Assembly: GCA_023333565.1 (NCBI GenBank)
Contig: JAJKFH010002594.1
Coordinates: forward strand, 310,001 to 374,000
Direction: 5' to 3'
Length of the DNA: 64,000 nt
Source: Puffinus mauretanicus
Taxonomy: Eukaryota > Chordata > Aves > Procellariiformes > Procellariidae
The translations under genes and the position numbers were made by a program. This document shows positions 1-23,532 of the stretch, one piece after another (the stretch's first letter is position 1; each line of letters opens with the position of its first letter). The notes under the pieces are model-generated. The model made no database searches and was not told the origin of the DNA. It saw nothing but the letters and a program-made list of their open reading frames with translations.

Positions 1-3000
1 ACATGAAATTAGAGGATCACAGGGCAGGAGGTTGTCTCTGTGTGCCATCTGATACTGCTGTCGGTGTTGATGGTGGCACCCACATGAGTGGGTTTAGGAA
101 GCCCAGGTTCAGCCTGTTCTTAGACACCTCCAGTGGTAGAGGGTCTCCTTTGTCCTGAAAGTCTTCAGGTGCTTCACTAGGACATATCTTTCACCTTTGC
201 CTTGTTTGGGAGGCAATTTATAGACTATCCTTACACTAGTCTCCAATTGATGTCCAGTCTGATTGCAGTGAGAGGATCTCTTTGCTTGAATGTAGGAAAC
301 ATCATATACAGCCTCTGGTAGGATAAAATATGGTCAGAGGATTGCTTATTTGCTGAACCAGAGCACACATCAGTTTGGGTGAAAACAACAGGCAAGGTGA
401 AAAAGATCCATCTTTAGGAGGCATTAAAAATCAATGAGAATAAAAAAGCAGGATGCGTTTAAGTCAGCTGGATGTTACCCAGCAACAGTATCTGACAGTC
501 ACACGCTCAGGGACAGGCTGATTCTGCCTATGCTGATCTTTTTCGGGTTCATCTTTTCTGTAACGAAACGGGCATTCAGCTTTTCTCTCAGTTCTGCCCA
601 GCCACCTCAGAAGTACCACGGCAGACTTACTTCACCGTGCCTCTATCTGAAGGTGGTACAAAGATCTGGAGGTGTGCAGTGTGGGGCTTGAACAGGCTCA
701 CCTTTTCTTTGAAAACCCAATGAAGTACCTCCACATTCTAATCCTTAGAGTCACCTACTAGGAACTGGCAGGCTTGACCCCAGCTTCTCTTCCATCTAAT
801 ATAGCTAACATAAATGTAAGTTCCTCATCTCTGGTAAGAGCTGCCACCTAACCGGACCAGGGGGGTGGGGGCTGGTTTGGATGACCATTTTAAGGCCCAG
901 TCTCCCTAAATACATCCTGCTAACCTGCAAGAGGCATTAGCCTGACTGCTTCAAATCTTGCTCCACAGTTACCACTGTCTCTAGGCTACACCGAAGAAAC
1001 GGTGAAGAAGCCATCCATGGGTTGAGGTCCAGCTAGACTGCTAGAGCGGCATCCCCCTGAGCTGCCCTCCCTGCAGAGCTCAGCCTGATGCGTCCCACAC
1101 TGAGTTGTTGCAAACACACACAAAACTCCTGTGAGAGCTCTTTGAGTTGCACTCTGCATGGGAAACCACAGTAATTCAGCCCCTGTCCTCCAGTGCCCCT
1201 GGCAAAGCTTTGTAAGAGCTGATTTCCCATGCTCGCCCTTCTTTCTTGAGCACCCTCGCTGTCCTAATCTGTCGATTTTAGCTCCGTGATCTGGGTAGTG
1301 TTGTGAGCGTCTGCATAATGCCCAGCTCACCCTGTACCTTGGGTAATTCTAGAAAATGACCATGTCTGAGCAACGAGACATTTGCAGCCAGAGCGAGAGG
1401 CATGCTGGCACGTCCACTTTCCTGGGAAGTGAGTGCTGGTTGTAGGGAGCGCAGAGAAATGGCAGGGATCCCGTGCTGGCTCCTGCCTTGTGCGGAGCCG
1501 CGCTTGTGAAAGTTCACCGGGAGGCAATGTGCCAGTAACTCAGCTGTGCCATGACTCTGAACTTGTGCAACACCAACACCACAAGTGTTTTGGAGGAGTG
1601 ACAGTGTCATGATGTCTGTCATACTAGTTTTGTGCCCCACTCTGTACACCAAGTCCTGACTGTTCCTGGGCCTCCCTTCCCACTGCCCTTCTTCCCATGG
1701 CCATGGCAGCCACGCCTACGGGCTGTCTCCAAAAAGGCAGGAGAGGCTAAAGCAGGTCATGTCCTTCCCTGCCTTCCTCGCCCCATCTGCCCCAGACCAC
1801 CCCTCTACCCTTAGCTTGGTGCCAGCTTGGTGCTGGTGCAGGTGTGGGGTGAGAGGGACATGCCAGTGAGACTCCTGGGACAAGCGCAGATGGGGGGGAT
1901 TCAAACTCTTTCAGAATTTTTTCCCTGAAGGTCTTGCCAGAATTGCAGAGGAGACATTTTAATTTCAACACGGTGCCATTTTCCAACAGAGCAGCTTTCT
2001 GGTCAGTCCTGCCCCATGACCGAGCGGCCTTGGGGGCAGCTGTACAGCTGAGCGTGTAGCCGAGCGGTTCTGCACCTTGCTTGAGCTGAGCTGGTAATAC
2101 GTGCCGTGGGGAAGGAGTACGTGGAGCAGAGGGTGCAGCTCTGTCCCTTTGCTGTTGAGGGAAAAAGTGGTAGGCAGGTGTGGGCCTGTGTGCCACTGTC
2201 AACAGAGGGCTGCTAGTTTTTGTTTCCTCCCTGGATAATTATGCATACAGTGAATTTCTGAGTCACAGGATGGCAGCCCAGCAGATCAAATCATTTGTCC
2301 AGTACTGGAATAAGCTAGTGTGCAAGCCTGAAATGGTGAGCTGGCTCTGTTTGCTCAGCTGACAGCAGCGTAGCAGTTGCTAATTCCATTGCATCCCCTC
2401 AGAGCAAAAAAGGAGAAAACGTAGCAACGAGCAAGAGAAAATACAGAGTGACTCTGTATTCCTCTTTCCACTAAATATGCCCAAATGCAGGCAGACAGCT
2501 CTCTCCCCTCACTTCCCCGAGCGCAGAGTGTTTGCTTTATCCGGTGATGTAACAGACTGCTAAATAATAGACAAACCTGATATGAACTCTCCTACTTATC
2601 TCTGCGCTGGTGCTTACACGTGGAAGAATCTTGTTGCATTTTTCACTTAACAGCTTTACAACTAGCAATATGCCACTGCCCTCTGCTGGAAAAGCACGAG
2701 CAGTCGTGCCAGGCAAGTGGAAAAGAAAACCGGAGTGGAATTTTGTAAATGTGCAATATTATTGCATTTACTGCACTTGGAACTGAAGTGTTATGAAATG
2801 CAGCACGACAGGGACAGCAGGAGCCCTCCGCCCGTTGGGCAGAGCAGGATGCGCTCCCCTACCACAGCCCTCTTCTTCCATTGCTTTGGTGGGCTTCCAG
2901 GATGGGAAAAACCTGGCAGTGGAGGGAAACACCAGAGCAGAGTTATCAGCATTCTCTCTTTCTCGTACACTTCACATATGGAATACAGTCAGGATTTTTG

Positions 3001-5615
3001 AGAATTCTTGTCTATCTAAAGCTATGTTTTTTACTATTTACTAGAATGGTCTGAATACAAAGTGCCCAGTTTAGGCTATCTGGTACATGCTAAAGATTCA
3101 AGCTAGCATTTATTTTGTAGGGTAGGTCATTCAACACACGTCGAGAAAACCATGTCATTCAAACTGCTGTCAAGTGGCTGCGGTTATACAATACATACGG
3201 ACATCACCACAACACACGCTCCTCATGAGTACTAAATCTGGGCTTAATCTAAGACCGATAGCAGCATTGGCTTTGAGCGAGGAAGGGCTATCTTTCCAGA
3301 AAAGGTTTCCATGAGATTTATTTAGCTGTTTCTGGTGTGGTGCTTGAACCTTATCAGACTGATTTCTCATCATGAGGGGCATTACGTTCTTCCTGAACTA
3401 CAGAGATATTATTGCTAGGTTAGCCTCTAAGCATGGAAATACTGGAGTTGTTGCCTTGAAGAAGCATGGCAGATCTTGAAGGTCAAAAATATTAGTTTTA
3501 ATTGACAGGAGCACAAATAGCCATGGTGGTGTGTTCCACCTACTCCAATGGCCTGCTTCCATCACTGGTCAGGGTGACATATCCTGGGGAAGGGGCAAGA
3601 AATCATGTGGAAAGTGTAAGAAGATGCAGAGCAGGCCTTGGCAACTACCCTTTCTCTTCCCCTTCTTTCCCTTTCAGTTTCCTTTTCTTTCTTTTTCCCT
3701 TTCCCTTTCCCTAGCACTGCAGCAAATGATTGTCCTGAGGATGGGAGTGCCATGATGGGGCCATGAGCTCTGAAAATTAAACGGACTGAGTAGCCAAAGA
3801 CTGGCTAAGCGGAGGGTGAAGGGGAAAGCCTCCTTAGGATAGCAGCAGCTGGAGCACGGGGCATGAAACAGCTGCTCCACAGACTGGTTTGCATGATTGG
3901 TTTCCCTGACTTCAACTTCTAAGCCCTTTGCCTAATTTGCTGACCCATATATGGTTTTACATCTTTATATATAGTAAATGCATAACAACTTTTTATAATG
4001 GCTCTATGAATGACACACTGCTGCCCTGTAACTTGGTGGCTCTCCCTGTGGTTACATAGATGTGCCTTTTAAAAGTAATAAAATGAAGTGGCATTTTATG
4101 TAACTCAATGGGTTACAGTAGGAAGCTGTTAACAGTAGAGGATTAAAATAAAATTGTTCTTGATATTTAAAAAGTGATGAAACGAGGAGAAAAATAAATC
4201 CACCCCCAAACACTGCAAATCACTCCTTACAAGTTTGGCATCTGCTAAGATCCTACTTGGAAAAAAAACCTGGGCTCCTTCCCTCAGAGGGTCCTCCCGC
4301 ACCGTTCAAGGCGTAAAGCTCAAGGGTAGTGTTCACTGTCCACAGACATCCATGGACAGACCGTCCACAGGCACACCCAGCACCCGCATTAATAAATGCC
4401 ACTTATCACATGGGGTTTTTTTTGATTGTTTTCTAAAAATATTACTCCTAAATCTTCACATTCTGTGCACTTTCTATGATGACTTAAATACAGGGGAGCA
4501 GATCTGACACATTTCAGCAGGCTTCCATGTTCTTTAAAGGTAAACATTTGAAGGTAGGCCATTAGTGTGTTACATTTAATGCTCATATATTAGTGTGTAT
4601 TAATCAAGTGATTGGCTGACTATAATAATTCAACAGTGATCAGTCAAAGTATGATTACAAGTTAAATCAAGTTATTGATAATGAGAGATTACATTCCGCT
4701 GGAAAGAAACATATATGTGAATAAAAAGAACTCCTGAGTTTCAGATTATTCATTTGTATTACTTCTAAAAGATCATCCCAGCATATTGTCTGTTGCCTTG
4801 ATTTTCCTTTCATTTCTATGACATGACCGCTACCATAAATAAATGAACTTGCATAACTTTCAGATCATTCACTGGATGTGGCATTAAATAAATCTCAAAA
4901 TTCTGCAAAATGTGTTCCTCTGATGAAATGGAGTTAGTCTTGCACATTTATTTCCGACATTTTGGCTAGGCATGTACCTGTCTCGCATTCTTAATAAACA
5001 CAAGATTATTTTCCAGAATTCCACTGAGTAATTTTTGCCATTAAACACTCAAAAAGAAAAAAAAAAATCAACCATATTAAAAGACTTTAATTATTTGGAA
5101 CACTAACATCAAGAATGTTTACTTGAAAATGTTTCTTTCCACTTTAGTCCATCTTCAAACCTGTTACACTATATTCCACTGACTAGTATTACAAATTACA
5201 CTGACATGTTTCCTCATACTTGTAAAAGGTACAACTACAGTAAATTGTTTCACAAGGTGTTTGGAAAAAACATATGTAAGAAATTATTTTTTCCCTTTTC
5301 TTCTATGATGAAGCAGAAGCTTAGTTTTAAAGTAAAAAGAACAGTCATTGTAGAGCTAAATACATTTGACATATTTAACCTCACAAATAAATAAATATAT
5401 ACAAGGGAGGTTACAGCATGTCAACTACAAAATAGAAGCTTTACATTGTAGAATTGAGAGCATTCAAGAGCATCTAACTGACACAGACAGTTTAAGATTA
5501 CTACATGGTAGTAAAAAAGAGAAAAAAATCTTAAATCAGCAAAAATATAGGTAGCTGTACATTAAACTGATCATTAGGTTACAGCTCAGCTTCAGTCAGG
5601 ATACTGTGCTTGCTT
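1..5615. other. Intergenic region downstream of ADGRG6
   Basis: I see no gene. From about 980 to 2200 the sequence is richer in G+C and has several overlapping open frames of 60-150 codons on both strands, without splice or family support. A pyrimidine-rich tract lies at 3648-3712 and short A runs near 5051-5067. In mammals the next gene in this direction is HIVEP2; none of it is visible here. Confidence 0.6.
3648..3712. repeat. Polypyrimidine tract (CCCTTT-like)
   Basis: A 65-nt run made almost only of C and T, with imperfect units of ccctttt/ccctttc. It is a simple low-complexity tract in the intergenic region. Confidence 0.8.
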
Positions 5616-7824
5616 TTTATTTATCTTTTACTGATCTATTATGTTTTATTGATTCCTCATTTTTTCCGCAATGTTTGGTTTTCCTTCTCTTCACTTCTGA
5701 ACACCTTAGTCAGGTAGAAATCTCACAGTAAGCTGCTATGTGAACACTATTATCTACAGTAGTTAAGCAAGTGGGATGATAAAATATAAGTTCAGTAAAT
5801 GCTTGTACATCATCTCTCCCTAAATTATTTCCCTTATTAAAGATATCTGACAACACTCATCCCTGCCAATAATTACATTTTAAGTGAATCGGGTTGACTT
5901 TCATTCATACCAGTATTTGCAGCTACGAGACTGAGGTTTCGTTAAGGTCCGTGTAGCGACAGCAGTGTTTCTGGACGGAATACCGTCAGGACATCCTCCT
6001 CCCGCCAGGTGTTTGCAGCCAGGGAAAATACGCCATTTGTGCGGTCACAGCATTAAATGGTCTCTGCACCCAGAAGCGCGTGCAGAGAGCAGAGAAAGGC
6101 ACAAATCCTCATCCCTAATCACTGAACATCCACCTGCTTGGCAACTGAAAAATCTCACAGCACAACTTTCTGGTCACCTTCTGAATACAATTAATTAAAT
6201 ATTTGGCTAAAATATTTTGGTAAAAAAAAAGCCTTTTTAAAAATGAGAATTTCCATTAGGAGACATTCTCCTCTGAAAACATTATTTGAAAATACCTTTG
6301 ATGTCTTGGCCCATGCTTTCAGTGACACGTGCAGTTACAATTTTTACAAAACCTGTCACAGGGCGAGACGTGCTTCATGAGGAGAGATGCACTTTCGGCA
6401 GTCATGGCCGCATGCTAATGTGTCACACATTTATAGAGATTAAAACAAGAAAGCATTTTATGCTCTTTTCTCTTCACACACAGACAACTCGGTGTTGTTA
6501 TGCACACAGAATAGCAATGCGAAATTCCCTCATGTTGCCTGAACGCTCTTTAAACTCTGTGCCTCCAACCACCTCAATCAAGTCAACCAGCCGGGCGCAG
6601 GAGGGGGGATACTGATACTGATAACGTTATGTGCCCGGAAAGATGTTATTTATTTATTACTGGTAAATGTATTCCAGGTTATTCTAATGTTGCAATGCCA
6701 TCTGATGGAGGTGTCTATACATACAGTATATCTGAAGTACAGAAACTGACAAATGAACCCATGAGCTTACAAAGTATTCATCTTGCATTTAAATACTTAA
6801 GTTGAAGTTTTAGCACCGTTCATTGTTCTTAGATTGTCTGTGGTACACATTGTGGTTTCCTCGGTCATATTTACTGTGCATTATTATAAAAATATGTGTG
6901 GAGAGAGATCTAGGTATATATTTATACATCTATATATAGTTGAATGTCTTCTATTTTGTTTAGCGAAAAAGAACATTAAACCTAGAATTGCGATGGGAGA
7001 TGCCGCATTTCATACATACCAATCAATAAATGTTGAAACATGACCTTGTATAAACTTTGGATTTACCTGCGTACGTGTACTGCACAGATGCAAATGATAC
7101 GTACAACTGTCTGTTTCCATACACATCAATGGGCTTAAAATTTGCAAGAGGTACTAGCAACCTGCACACCCTTCTCGGCCAGCATATCTATATAAGTGTG
7201 TTTCTATGTACATGGATACAAAATAGCCTGAATTTACAGCACATACTGTTTTGGTAAGCAGGACTTGCATGATTAGGTCTACTTAGTCAAAAATGGCTTA
7301 ATATAACCCTTTTACACTGGTGTTAGGGTTTTACTCACGAATAAAGAACAGATGGCACTAGACAGTCAAGAAGCAAGAATCTAACAAGTGTCATAGGGGA
7401 AATCCATATTCTTCAAAAGAAAAAGACCATCAGTAAACTGTTCAATAAGAGCTTGCCTGTACTGCGTGACATGTCTGCTATTTTCTCCAGGAGTCAAGAC
7501 TTGCGTCTGTTTGGACTATATAATTTAGAGTTAGGCTTGTGGCTCTTCAATCTTAAAAAATATTTACACAGGATTACAATTAGCTGTCCAGGCATCGTGT
7601 TGGCTGGCACACATTTAAAAACAGCTCAATACCATGGTGGAAAATTGTCTTTTTCCACAACAGTAAAAAGGTAGAGAAATTGGTCCTCAAGTGGAAGCTG
7701 TTAACAGGAGAACATTATAAACTGGGAAAAAAATCACTAAACAGGTCACATTCTATGACATCCAGTATTCTCAATTCCAGGCAGACTTTCGTCTTCCTTT
7801 GGTTCAAAAAATTCAGAAGCCTGG
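5616..7824 (-). other. ADGRG6: Probable ADGRG6 3' UTR
   Basis: AT-rich sequence follows the stop codon. Minus-strand AATAAA signals (TTTATT on the plus strand) occur at 6649-6654 and 6653-6658 (overlapping, in an AU-rich element-like run), 5645-5650 and 5616-5621. The end chosen is the last clustered signal; the real cleavage site cannot be set from sequence alone. Open frames here are short and unconvincing. Confidence 0.35.
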
Positions 7825-8003
7825 TTAGAACTTTGTGCTGTGACTAAATGTATCGGACATGATGATATTTTTATAGAAGGTGTCGGAGTGAGGATTGCAG
7901 TATCCCTTGACCTTGTCAATAACCTGGTGGACAGGGATGATTGATGTCTGTTCTCCATCCTCTTGGGCAAATTTTGAAGATGGCTTGTCAAGAAAAACAT
8001 TCT
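7825..8003 (-). CDS. ADGRG6: ADGRG6 terminal coding exon with stop codon
   Basis: A 179-nt coding part (phase 1 in) ending with TAA at 7827-7825. It reads [40 protein letters not shown] and [19 protein letters not shown], matching the longer of the two known human C-terminal tails ([20 protein letters not shown]). The acceptor is cctcttcctag. The alternative human tail was not found between this exon and 12392. Confidence 0.96.
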
Positions 8004-14898
<6,895 letters not shown>

Positions 14899-15000
14899 CT
14901 GAATTGTCTGCCAGTCGGAATCTGCCGCAACAGAGATGTCTCCTCCATTGCTTCTGCACATTTTCTTTCATCGCGCAATGGAATACAAATATAAATAAAC
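14899..15000 (-). CDS. ADGRG6: ADGRG6 exon: TM7 end and helix 8
   Basis: A 102-nt symmetric exon (phase 1/1) that lacks a long open frame of its own. It reads [20 protein letters not shown] then [14 protein letters not shown]. The acceptor is ttatttatattt-independent: ag at 15002-15001 (tgtcgcag|GTTTA). The donor is TCAG|gtaaaa. The human sequence is nearly identical ([20 protein letters not shown]). The basic stretch after TM7 and the Cys pair (possible palmitoylation) form helix 8. Confidence 0.96.
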
Positions 15001-17973
15001 CTGCGACAAAAGCAAATGAACAGCAAATGAAGTATGTATTTATAAATAGACAAATAGATTAACTAAAATCTGCTAACAAAAGACTATGAAGTACAAGCAA
15101 AGGAAAATCATAAAGTTTTCTTATTGTCATCTATGCCTCATTTAAGACGTATGGAAAGTAATTAAAGGTTTCCCATCCTCTAGCTGCTATATAAGTGCTT
15201 GGGATATCAAAAGGGAGAGAATAGGACCCCTTTTATTGACACTGTTGATTTAGATCCAGCTCAGTGTGGATCTTTTTGGCTTAGAGGAAAATAATTAAAA
15301 GGTTTTGTCTTTGAACCAAATGAATATTTTGCAACAGCAAGAGCCAGATTGCAAAGTAAATATAGACACTATTATATTAGCAAGAAGATATTTTATCTCC
15401 TCCTGTTCCGTATCTACAGAACTGTGGGCTGTATTCTTTTAAAACCAGAAGTCTTGTAATTGGCACTAAAGAGTGCCCTGAAAAAGCACACTTGGATGTA
15501 TGTACATCACATGCATGTACTTGAAATGATTATGAAAATGGTAAGAATATGTTCACAAGTACTAATTAGGTGTCCAGCTACTTAATTGCGAAGAAAATTA
15601 CTTGGTTTGTGCATGCAATCACAAAAAATGTGTTTAAGAATGTTTTTGTAGAGGTCATATTTCTCATGCAATTGTATAATCTTTATTTTCAAGACAGAAG
15701 ATAAGCATCTACAATGTGGTAAAGAAGGTCCTAACTGGGCGTATGGTATGATTTCATCATTCTACAGAGATACTTTGGAGCTAAATATAGAAGTTGGAAA
15801 TCTCATATGCTCCTGGCGCTTCCCAGGCAGGCACTGGCTGTGGAATCTTCCATCGTTCTCCGGCTTGGCCTGTTCTTGTTTTACTCTTATTCACTGGGAG
15901 AGAGCCAACCTGGGGCTGAACACCTGATGGCAAAATGTTACCGCCAAATCCTTCATGATTATCTCTCAAACAGGAATAAATACTACATAATGTGGGCAAA
16001 CAGGGTTAAGTGCCATCCTCTAAGACTGTTCCTTTATGATCATCAAGAATAGCTCCCTATACTAATGGCTACTATGTTTCAGCTGGTAGAACACAATGGC
16101 AGGGTATAGCTTGGAAAAAACTGCTCTGGAGCATAAAATTATCCTCTCTCCTCCAGAGTACTGAGGTCTAATTGTGCATGAATGCTTGTCATTGAACTGG
16201 ACTTGTATTTGCTTATAGCTGAAAGGCCAGGCTACGAACTGAGATCAGTTAACTTTAGGTAAAGGTTTTGTCATGAAAGACATTTTTTGCAATATTTTTC
16301 AAGAGCTGATGGGGAAAAAAAAGGAGAAGCACAATTTAAGGAAGGCAAACACACCTTAATGCATCCCATATGCAAGCTCTGTTGAATTATAGTTACTATG
16401 TTTGCTTTAATAAAATATTTCTCTCTGTGATTTGTTTTAAGCACACAGTAATTCCAATGCAGTCACCAGCAGCTCTTACAGGCTTAGAGTTATGCAGTTG
16501 TTTGTGGCCCAAAGTACCTCTTAGGACTTCTGTACAGCTACAAACTTACTAAATTGATGCTTAATTAAATTGTGATGAATGTTTGGAACATTCTGAATGG
16601 TTAAAAAAGAAAATGCTTATGTCTATAGTAATACAAAATGAATGTACTGCATTAAGTACTTTGCCTTTGCCCTGTCTGGGCTTGGTCTCTGAATTTTTTT
16701 TCTCTCTATTCCATTATTCATTAAGTTTACAATGTGCTTTAGTAATACAGCTTTGGTTTTGTTTCCCAGAGCCAAATCAGACCCTAGGCTTGGCTCTAGC
16801 TTGGTTCTGACTTGAAAGTATTTGGCTTGCCCAGGCATATATATAAAATGAGCAGCCAAAAGAACGATGTTCCCAGATTTTTTACTCTGAGCGTCAAACA
16901 GAGAAAAATCATTTCCTATGTAGATGAAATAGCACAGTACAGTAACACCAGTAGTTGCTGCAATTTACTTTTTTACTGTCAGTGCATAGAAAACTAGGTT
17001 GATGGAGGCTGCTGGTATAGCTTAAGATACTAGTGCAGATTTCAAAATCTTGCAAGAGAGAATAAGCGTATTTACTGAGGACTCAATAATTAAGCTCATG
17101 CTAATACTTATGAAGGACTTGCCATACTGAACTGCTTTTTGCTGTTAGGAAATGCTTCCTGATACAAATCCTAAATTTTTCTTTGCTCCATTCCATCCCC
17201 TTACAGTTACATGTGCACTACACCAGTTGTACGTGATTTTAAACATCCTCTTTCTTTCTTCTTCAGCTTTGCCTAACTCTTTCTGACACAGCAATAAGCA
17301 TTTTCAGATATGGGATTGTTATCTTCCTGTGCTTGATATGATAGGCCTGAACTATACTGTGCCATCTTTGCTACCGCAATCTGTGAAAAGCTCATCACTC
17401 CTTTTCTTTTTGCATTTACTCCTCAGGTTTTTCAGTTTCATCTTCCGACTTAACTGTCTTCCAAATATTCATTTTCCATTGAACAGTGCTATTACTCCAC
17501 AGAGACTTAAGCAGTGGTGGTCAACCTTGTGTGCACTCTGCACATACAAGCTTAATTGTTTGCACTGGAAATTCTGGTTACAGAGAACTTGCTGAATTTG
17601 ATCCTTGGCATGCTTTTCAGAGTTTTAATCTTTTTTCATGTTCTTCCCATACTTAATCTCTCTAGGCCCTTCTGAATATCTAACACGGACACATTGCAGC
17701 AAATACTTCATTATGCTGCTAGGGGAGTATCAGAATCTGTCCTTTGGAAAAAGAAGTCTTTAGTATGAACACTACATCCAAACAATTTTTGCCATTTTGC
17801 CTAGCATTTTAGGTTGAAACTGAACCAAACCAAAACCCACAACATTATTCTCTTTCCACGAAAGCTCAATAAATCTTTTAGTGCAGTAAATACATCTCAA
17901 CTGTAACAGATAAAATCCACACAGCGTAACATTAAGTACTTTTTCCATAAAGGGAAGATATTTTGCTGTCCCT

Positions 17974-18160
17974 GGGAAAATGTATATTTTATCTCAATAT
18001 TTGTGTGGCACAACACATGCTCCTCCAATGACATTCTTGGGTTTGTTTTTTGTTATGTTTTGTTTTGGGCAAATTTATTTTTTATTTCAATATGTGTGTG
18101 GTATAACACATGCCTCTCCAATGATCTTCTTGGGCTTTTTTTTTTGTTATGTTTTTAGTT
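17974..18160. repeat. Tandem duplication, two copies of about 93 bp
   Basis: Copy 1 (17974-18066) and copy 2 (18067-18160) share the order: ggg(a/c)aaat, tttat(c/t)tcaatat, tgtgtgg, acaacac/ataacac atgc, ctccaatga, cttgggt/ctt, T-run, gttatgttt. The offset is 93-94 nt throughout. The copies differ at perhaps 15-20% of positions, so the duplication is not recent. Confidence 0.85.
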
Positions 18161-18223
18161 GTTCTTTATTAGTGGGTAGGGCAAGCGGGGGTGGAGATTC
18201 TTACGTCGTTTGGTACATACGCA

Positions 18224-18246
18224 AATTTCAGCTCTGAGCTGAAATT
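18224..18246. repeat. 11-bp perfect inverted repeat with one-base centre
   Basis: Arm aatttcagctc is followed by t and then gagctgaaatt, its exact reverse complement. It is intronic and may form a short hairpin; no function is implied. Confidence 0.85.
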
Positions 18247-18883
18247 CTTTTAAATGTCAGCTATATACTTCTGTAATTTATAACCATTTGATTACAATTT
18301 ATAACATTTTTCAGAAGGATGAACTATGTGGAAAAGTAAAATATTCAAAACTTCAGTAAAGGAAACAAAAATAAGCTGACAACAGTTGCTGGATTTTCGT
18401 TGAAGAACCAAAGAATATCCCATATCTCTGTGCTATCTCTCTGCACTGAAACAGGACTGAATTTTGGTTTATGACCTTCTCATGCCTTAATAAAATAGTT
18501 ATGAGCTTTACAGATTCCCTACAGGAATAAATTAAGGAAAGAGACTTCCTATATTTGTTATAATCAGTGAAAGGAAATGTTGAAGGTCACACAGCATCTA
18601 TCTCAACAGAGATCACTGCAGACTGTTAGTTAGGAATAGTACTATTTATAATAAAGTGCATTTTACTGAAAAGACCTTGAAACTAATTAATTTAAGTAAG
18701 ATATTCAACCCATGTGTAGTTTGTATCATTATTCCACATAAGGGAAAGTAATGATGTTTTAGTATCAAGGAAAGATCCACAGAGCTTGGATCTGAGTCAC
18801 CTAGTCAAATCACTGGACATAATATGTCCCAGAACAGCAACAGCTCAAATATTATTTGTTCACAGAACAGAAATTCAGCTTAC

Positions 18884-19167
18884 CTTGCAATGAATTGAAA
18901 ATGGAGAAGAGGTACAGGAAAGGAAGAGTTAAGGGACCCCAGGCAAAAAAGGCAAAGCCCCATGTCATGCCCAGGAGGAAGGTCAGGCTGACCACGCTAC
19001 GGAGGTTCCTCAGGATCTCTTCCTTCAGGCTCCGATTAGTTCTCTTCCCATTCCTCCCACAGATCTGCACCATCACCACAATAAACATGGCAACGTTCAT
19101 CAGAAACATGATTCCAAAGTAGCCGGCACAAGTCACATAAAAGACAACTTCATTCTTGATCCAGCAG
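18884..19167 (-). CDS. ADGRG6: ADGRG6 exon: TM5, intracellular loop 3, TM6 and start of TM7
   Basis: A 284-nt exon (phase 2 in, phase 1 out). It has [20 protein letters not shown] (loop 2 cysteine and TM5), [20 protein letters not shown] (loop 3), [20 protein letters not shown] (TM6) and [15 protein letters not shown] (TM7 start). The acceptor is ttttttttgcag and the donor CAAG|gtaagc. The TM6 signature [18 protein letters not shown] is exactly that of ADGRG6. Some open frames here read past the donor to LNFCSVNK, but that part is intronic. Confidence 0.97.
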
Positions 19168-20245
19168 CTGCAAAAAAAACCCCAAAATATGATCATTTTT
19201 AGATAAAGCAAACTATCCTCTAATTATTTATATGACTACAAGGAAAATCAGTCTGTGTGTGATTCCACTGATGCAGAGCTATACTTTCAAATGAAACCTT
19301 TGTCTTTTTTGCTTGTAAATAGGATGAAGCCCAGTGGCATCTTAAGTGTGACTATGGCGCATAGTAGTATCATGTCAGAAATCTGAGGGTTGTACCACAT
19401 TTTAGTTAAAACTAAAGAAAATCTGACCTCAGGTACAAGCTGTGGGGACTGCAATCCTATCATGGAAAGTTTAGACTCAGTATGAGTAGCTTCACCACTT
19501 TCATCTGTGTGAAGCATAGGGCGTTTTAGTAACAGAATGGGCAAAATTGGATCTTCAGTGCCAAAATCTCAAGTTTCTGCCACTTGAGCTAAAGGAGAAC
19601 TCATACAGCTCCGGAGAAGAAGCAGGACGGGTAGTCCTTTGAGGTAGCCACTTGACAGTCAGCCATGTGAGACATCTAGCTTATTCCTCTAGCAGCAAAT
19701 GGCCAGAATGCTTAACATGATACTTTAATAAAAATACAGAATGCCATTTTTATTTATCATGATGAAGCTTTGTCAGGCAAGGAACAGAAAATGAAGTAAC
19801 AGTCACATAAAAATTTTGGCATTTGGAGACTGTTATCTGGACATCAAGAGAAGAACACAGAAAGCTAATGAACTACATTGACAAAAGGCTGGTTTATTTA
19901 CAAAGGAGACTATTTTTATATTACTTCTTTCTTTGCTCTTACCTAGAAGATATAGCTTTCATTTAAGATAAACCAAAACAGGTATTTTAATTTTATTTTC
20001 ATGACAAAACTTATGAATTATTCTTTTACCAGAGGAGTGTTTGTACCTGGCATTGGGTAATGCAGATCTCCCTCCAATTTTTCTTACAGCCTTCTTCACA
20101 CTTCAGATTCAAATAATTTAGATGACAGTTTTGCCCCCTTTGCTTGTTTAATGCACCTCTGATTTTTCCAAAGCAATCTGACCAATGCTATTTCTTTTTG
20201 CAGACTGTAAATGCTAAATTCTAAGAGATTAAAAGAAATACTCAC
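19168..20245 (-). other. ADGRG6: ADGRG6 intron between loop 2 and TM5 exons
   Basis: 1.1 kb; nothing identified. Confidence 0.8.
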
Positions 20246-20360
20246 AAGTCGTCTCCTCCTTGTCCGTTAGCATCTTTGCCATATAACTCTTTGCCATAAA
20301 CATGATTTGCATTTGTATTAGCACTTGCTAAAACAATTGCTATCACCAGACCTGGCAAAC
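20246..20360 (-). CDS. ADGRG6: ADGRG6 exon: TM4 end and extracellular loop 2
   Basis: A 115-nt exon (phase 1 in, phase 2 out) reading GLPGLVIAIVLASANTNANH, then VYGKELYGKDANGQGGDDF. The acceptor is tgtttcag and the donor GACTT|gtgagt. The human counterpart is [20 protein letters not shown]... GDEF. The loop is a few residues longer than in human around DANGQGG, typical of loop drift. Confidence 0.95.

Positions 20361-23532
<3,172 letters not shown>

Larger units (their letters stand above)
15001..18883 (-). other. ADGRG6: ADGRG6 intron within TM7
   Basis: 3.9 kb. It contains a tandem duplication of about 93 bp (17974-18160) and a near-perfect palindrome (18224-18246). The rest is anonymous. 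Confidence 0.8.

Noticed and set aside
986..2202. Overlapping open frames of 60-151 codons in G+C-richer intergenic sequence
   Set aside because: They overlap on both strands and in several frames, have no recognisable domain, no convincing splice chain and low-complexity composition.
18852..18883. Read-through of the TM7 exon as LNFCSVNK and stop
   Set aside because: A strong donor (CAAG|gtaagc) precedes it, and the true continuation ([14 protein letters not shown]) is found at 14899-15000.
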